From Betaproteobacteria bacterium (GTDB lineage Bacteria; Pseudomonadota; Gammaproteobacteria; Burkholderiales; SG8-41): DNA of 33,344 nucleotides. The notes beneath the pieces were generated by a model. That model saw only the letters and a list, made by a program, of their open reading frames with translations. It ran no database searches and was not told the origin of the DNA. The position numbers and the translations under genes are program-made. Positions 31,567-33,344 of the stretch are shown one piece after another. Each line of letters starts with the position of its first letter. The first letter of the stretch is position 1. The stretch covers positions 1 through 33,344 of the forward strand of contig JANXSE010000337.1 of the NCBI GenBank assembly GCA_025356695.1. The letters run 5' to 3'.

Positions 31567-32358
31567 ATGGCTTACAAGGATATTCTGGTCGAAAAGAAAG
31601 GCCGCATCGTCTGCATGACGCTCAACCGGCCCGAGCGCATGAATTCGATCAGTGTCGAGACCGGCAACGAAATGCTGGAGGTACTGACCGAATACCGCGA
31701 CAACCCCGAACAGTGGGTGATGATCATCGCCGCCGCCGGCGACAAATCGTTTTGCAGCGGCATGTACGTGACCGAGGCCGCCGAGAAGTCCGCGGAAAAA
31801 GGCAAGACCGAGGGCTACACGATTTTTAAACCGTGGACCGACATGATGCAGTCGATCAACAAGCCCTTCATCTGCGCGGTCAATGGCTATTGCATCGGCG
31901 GCGGCTGGCATCTGGTTGCCGACAGCGACATCATCATCGCCGCCGACAACGCCAGCTTCTTCGACACCCACGTCAACATCGGCCTCATCAACGGCGTCGA
32001 ATCCGCCGGCCTCGCTTTCAAGATGCCGGTCGGCATCGTCATGCGCATGTGTCTTGAAGGTCGCCATTTCAAACTCAACGCGCAGCAGGCGCTGCAATGG
32101 GGCCTCGTATCCGAAGTCGTGCCGAAAGACCAGTTAATGGCAAAGGCCTGGGAAATCGCCACACATATCGCCGAAGACGCCGCCCCGCTCGCCGTGCAGG
32201 GCTCGAAGAAAGCCATCCTCGGCGCAATTGATCGTGGCCCCGTCGCCGGCATACCGTGGACGTGGACGGTGCTCACCGACATTCAGGACACCGAGGACAC
32301 CAAGGAAGGCTTCAAGTCTTTCGTCGAGAAACGTAAACCGAAATTTGTCGGTCGCTGA
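31567..32358 (+). CDS. Crotonase-superfamily enzyme with altered active site
   Basis: This 263-residue protein has the crotonase fold. The oxyanion-hole parts are present: SFCSGMY at 61-67 and VNGYCIGGGWHL at 105-116. The two glutamates that activate water in enoyl-CoA hydratase (Glu144 and Glu164 in the rat enzyme) are replaced by His115 (GGGWHL for GGGCEL) and His135 (FFDTHVNIG for FGQPEILLG). A hydratase reaction is therefore doubtful; isomerase, hydrolase or ring-opening activity is possible. GGGAG lies before the ATG and only 25 bp separate it from the dehydrogenase gene, so it should use the enoyl-CoA formed there. The superfamily call is firm; the reaction is not. Confidence 0.9.
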   Translation: MAYKDILVEKKGRIVCMTLNRPERMNSISVETGNEMLEVLTEYRDNPEQWVMIIAAAGDKSFCSGMYVTEAAEKSAEKGKTEGYTIFKPWTDMMQSINKPFICAVNGYCIGGGWHLVADSDIIIAADNASFFDTHVNIGLINGVESAGLAFKMPVGIVMRMCLEGRHFKLNAQQALQWGLVSEVVPKDQLMAKAWEIATHIAEDAAPLAVQGSKKAILGAIDRGPVAGIPWTWTVLTDIQDTEDTKEGFKSFVEKRKPKFVGR

Positions 32359-32437
32359 ACGTGATGCAAGCCGTTTTATTGAAAATTCGCCTGCGCGACA
32401 AAAGAAAACCGGTCGCACATGCGTCAAGGGGACTGCG

Positions 32438-33160
32438 ATAAATTCCGGATTCTGGATTGCCTGGTACAACCTGCCCGAACAGGGTCGCGACCAGTATCTG
32501 GCGTGGCTGCACGCATCGTACATTCCGCGCGTCCTCGCGCGGTCCGGCGTCACCGCGGCCGCGCACTACGCTTCGGTCGATGCGCCGCGGCAGCGCAAGA
32601 ACCTGAGCGCGACCACCGACGCCGCGGTGCCGGCCGGCGACCGCTACATTCTGGTGTTCGAAGGCGCCACGCCATATACATTCGCCGGGCCGATGCCGTC
32701 GCGTTATCACGAAACCCTGCCGGAAGGCGATCGCGCCATGCTCGCCATACGCATCGGCGCGCGCTCGAACGTGATGACCATAGAACACGAGGTGCGCGGA
32801 CCGGACACCCCGGACACGGGCGACCTGCCGCTCGGCCCCGCCATTCAACTGGGCAACTTCAACTCGGGCTCGTGGCAGGATGAAGACGAACTGGCGGACT
32901 GGTATTCGCAGTGGCGCCTGCCCAGCCTCGAAAAAATGAAAGGCTGCATCCGCGTGCGCAAGCTGGTATCGATCTCCGGCTGGGCCAAACACGCGATCCT
33001 GCACGAATTTATCTCGGTGGAAGCGCGCAACGCCAATTACATCGCGCTCGAAAAAAATAATCCCGAGATGGATCGCTGGAGCGAGGAAGTCGTCAACAAG
33101 CTGGTGCATGCGCCGGGTTCGCCAAACGTGGCGAAAAGAATCTGGCCGGCGATCACGTAA
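32438..33160 (+). CDS. Hypothetical protein with two dimeric-barrel-like halves; ATA or degraded start
   Basis: The 240-residue reading frame starts SGFWIAWYNLPEQGRDQYLAWL and has a second half that resembles the first (ELADWYSQWRLPSLEKMKG, then RVRKLVSISGWAKHAILHEF), as in duplicated alpha/beta-barrel proteins of unknown role found near CoA-linked catabolic genes. No ATG, GTG or TTG lies where the protein begins. ATA at 32438 follows AAGGGG by 6 bases, where relatives have ATG as I recall, so it is either a rare ATA start or a start codon lost by mutation. A TTG at 32345, which overlaps the crotonase stop, is an alternative but adds 31 odd residues. The reading frame is otherwise intact. Function unknown. 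Confidence 0.65.
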   Translation: MNSGFWIAWYNLPEQGRDQYLAWLHASYIPRVLARSGVTAAAHYASVDAPRQRKNLSATTDAAVPAGDRYILVFEGATPYTFAGPMPSRYHETLPEGDRAMLAIRIGARSNVMTIEHEVRGPDTPDTGDLPLGPAIQLGNFNSGSWQDEDELADWYSQWRLPSLEKMKGCIRVRKLVSISGWAKHAILHEFISVEARNANYIALEKNNPEMDRWSEEVVNKLVHAPGSPNVAKRIWPAIT

Positions 33161-33218
33161 TAGTAATAGGAAAAATTTCAAAAATCGTTTTTCCTCCCCC
33201 GCAAGGGGAATTATATAC

Positions 33219-33247
33219 TTGACACCACAAGCTGTAAACCTCATAAT
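33219..33247 (+). promoter_or_regulatory. Promoter of the IS1595-type transposase gene
   Basis: A perfect -35 box TTGACA (33219-33224) is separated by 17 bp from CATAAT (33242-33247), which matches five of six -10 bases. It lies about 27 bases upstream of the transposase ATG, which has AAGGA before it. This is the best promoter in the window. Confidence 0.7.
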
Positions 33248-33273
33248 TCGGTCACTCCTTAAGGAAACTGATT

Positions 33274-33344
33274 ATGTGCAAACTCGACGCAGCCCACTTC
33301 CACGACGACACCGCAGCCCGCGAATACCTTGAAAAGACGCTCTG
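33274..33344 (+). mobile_element. IS1595-family transposase gene, 5' end only
   Basis: The frame opens MCKLDAAHFHDDTAAREYLEK and runs off the window after about 24 codons. The phrase FHDDTAAREYLE matches the N-terminal helix that precedes the zinc ribbon of IS1595/IS1016-type DDE transposases (FHDE-x-x-AR-x-x-LE). The zinc ribbon and catalytic domain lie outside. The left inverted repeat should lie between about 33165 and 33215, but I could not define it without the right end. A small hairpin (33191-33210) is near that place. Completeness of the element cannot be judged. Confidence 0.7.

Noticed and set aside
33191..33210. Hairpin TTCCTCCCC...GGGGAA as terminator of the 240-residue gene
   Set aside because: The stem has a bulge and no T run follows; it may belong to the IS end instead.
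32312..33244. Leftward 310-residue frame across the crotonase end and the 240-residue protein
   Set aside because: It is rich in Arg and has no recognisable motif. The rightward frame has a duplicated, well-composed protein and operon context, despite its missing normal start.
1..33344. CRISPR array, tRNA or rRNA genes
   Set aside because: No regularly spaced direct repeats, no cloverleaf with a TTCGA-type arm and no rRNA-like conserved stretch were seen on reading either strand; a tRNA search program could still find a weak candidate.

Overview
The window reads as a chromosomal accessory region of a GC-rich betaproteobacterium, most likely Burkholderiales. That placement rests on seven genes for Bug/TctC-type extracytoplasmic solute receptors in 33 kb (a family strongly expanded in Bordetella, Cupriavidus and relatives), strong GC preference at third codon positions, GGAG-type ribosome binding sites and several short palindromic repeats. 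No rRNA, tRNA, CRISPR array or complete mobile element was seen. Genus cannot be given from sequence alone.

Layout. (1) 1-21: the first codons of a leftward gene, then 430 bp without a gene. (2) 452-5740, leftward: Tat-exported beta-propeller lactonase-like protein, EtfB, EtfA, a Bug receptor and an exported acetamidase/formamidase. (3) 6012-6212: a tiny rightward lipoprotein. (4) 6221-12701, leftward: Bug receptor, D-2-hydroxyacid dehydrogenase, TauD-type dioxygenase, HMG-CoA lyase/homocitrate synthase-like enzyme, a second Bug receptor and an Ldh-family oxidoreductase. This looks like one catabolic cluster. (5) 12788-15891, rightward: isocitrate lyase/PEP mutase-like enzyme, carboxymuconolactone decarboxylase-like protein and a beta-propeller lipoprotein. 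(6) 15900-17040: a scar of decayed mobile and defence DNA. It holds a RAYT transposase with its middle deleted between 19-bp inverted repeats, an apparent 5' remnant of a CBASS-type nucleotidyltransferase gene, and an unidentified gene tail. (7) 17042-25484: an acyl-CoA dehydrogenase-like protein, four Bug receptors, two GST-family proteins and an alpha/beta hydrolase, ending at a strong bidirectional terminator. (8) 25547-29024: outer-membrane beta-barrel protein, an exported metallo-hydrolase/thioredoxin set with a muconolactone isomerase-like protein, a cupin and a DUF1330 protein. (9) 29228-33160: class III CoA-transferase, acyl-CoA dehydrogenase and crotonase-family enzyme in tight order, plus a 240-residue protein with no ordinary start codon. 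(10) 33274 to the edge: the start of an IS1595-type transposase gene with a good promoter.

How the genes fit together. The receptors would capture small carboxylates in the periplasm. The enzymes around them act on hydroxyacids, CoA thioesters, amides and lactones, so the region resembles a collection of small carboxylate or aromatic-acid catabolic modules. No TctA/TctB membrane subunits are present, so the receptors must share membrane partners encoded elsewhere or act in sensing. Several enzymes lack residues considered catalytic in their families: the acyl-CoA dehydrogenase at 17042 (Glu to Ala), the crotonase at 31567 (both Glu to His), the Ldh-family protein at 6221 (Ser-His to Ala-Leu) and the isocitrate lyase-like protein at 12788 (metal Asp to Gly). 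Textbook reactions should not be assigned to these. All functional calls come from reading motifs; no database search was possible.
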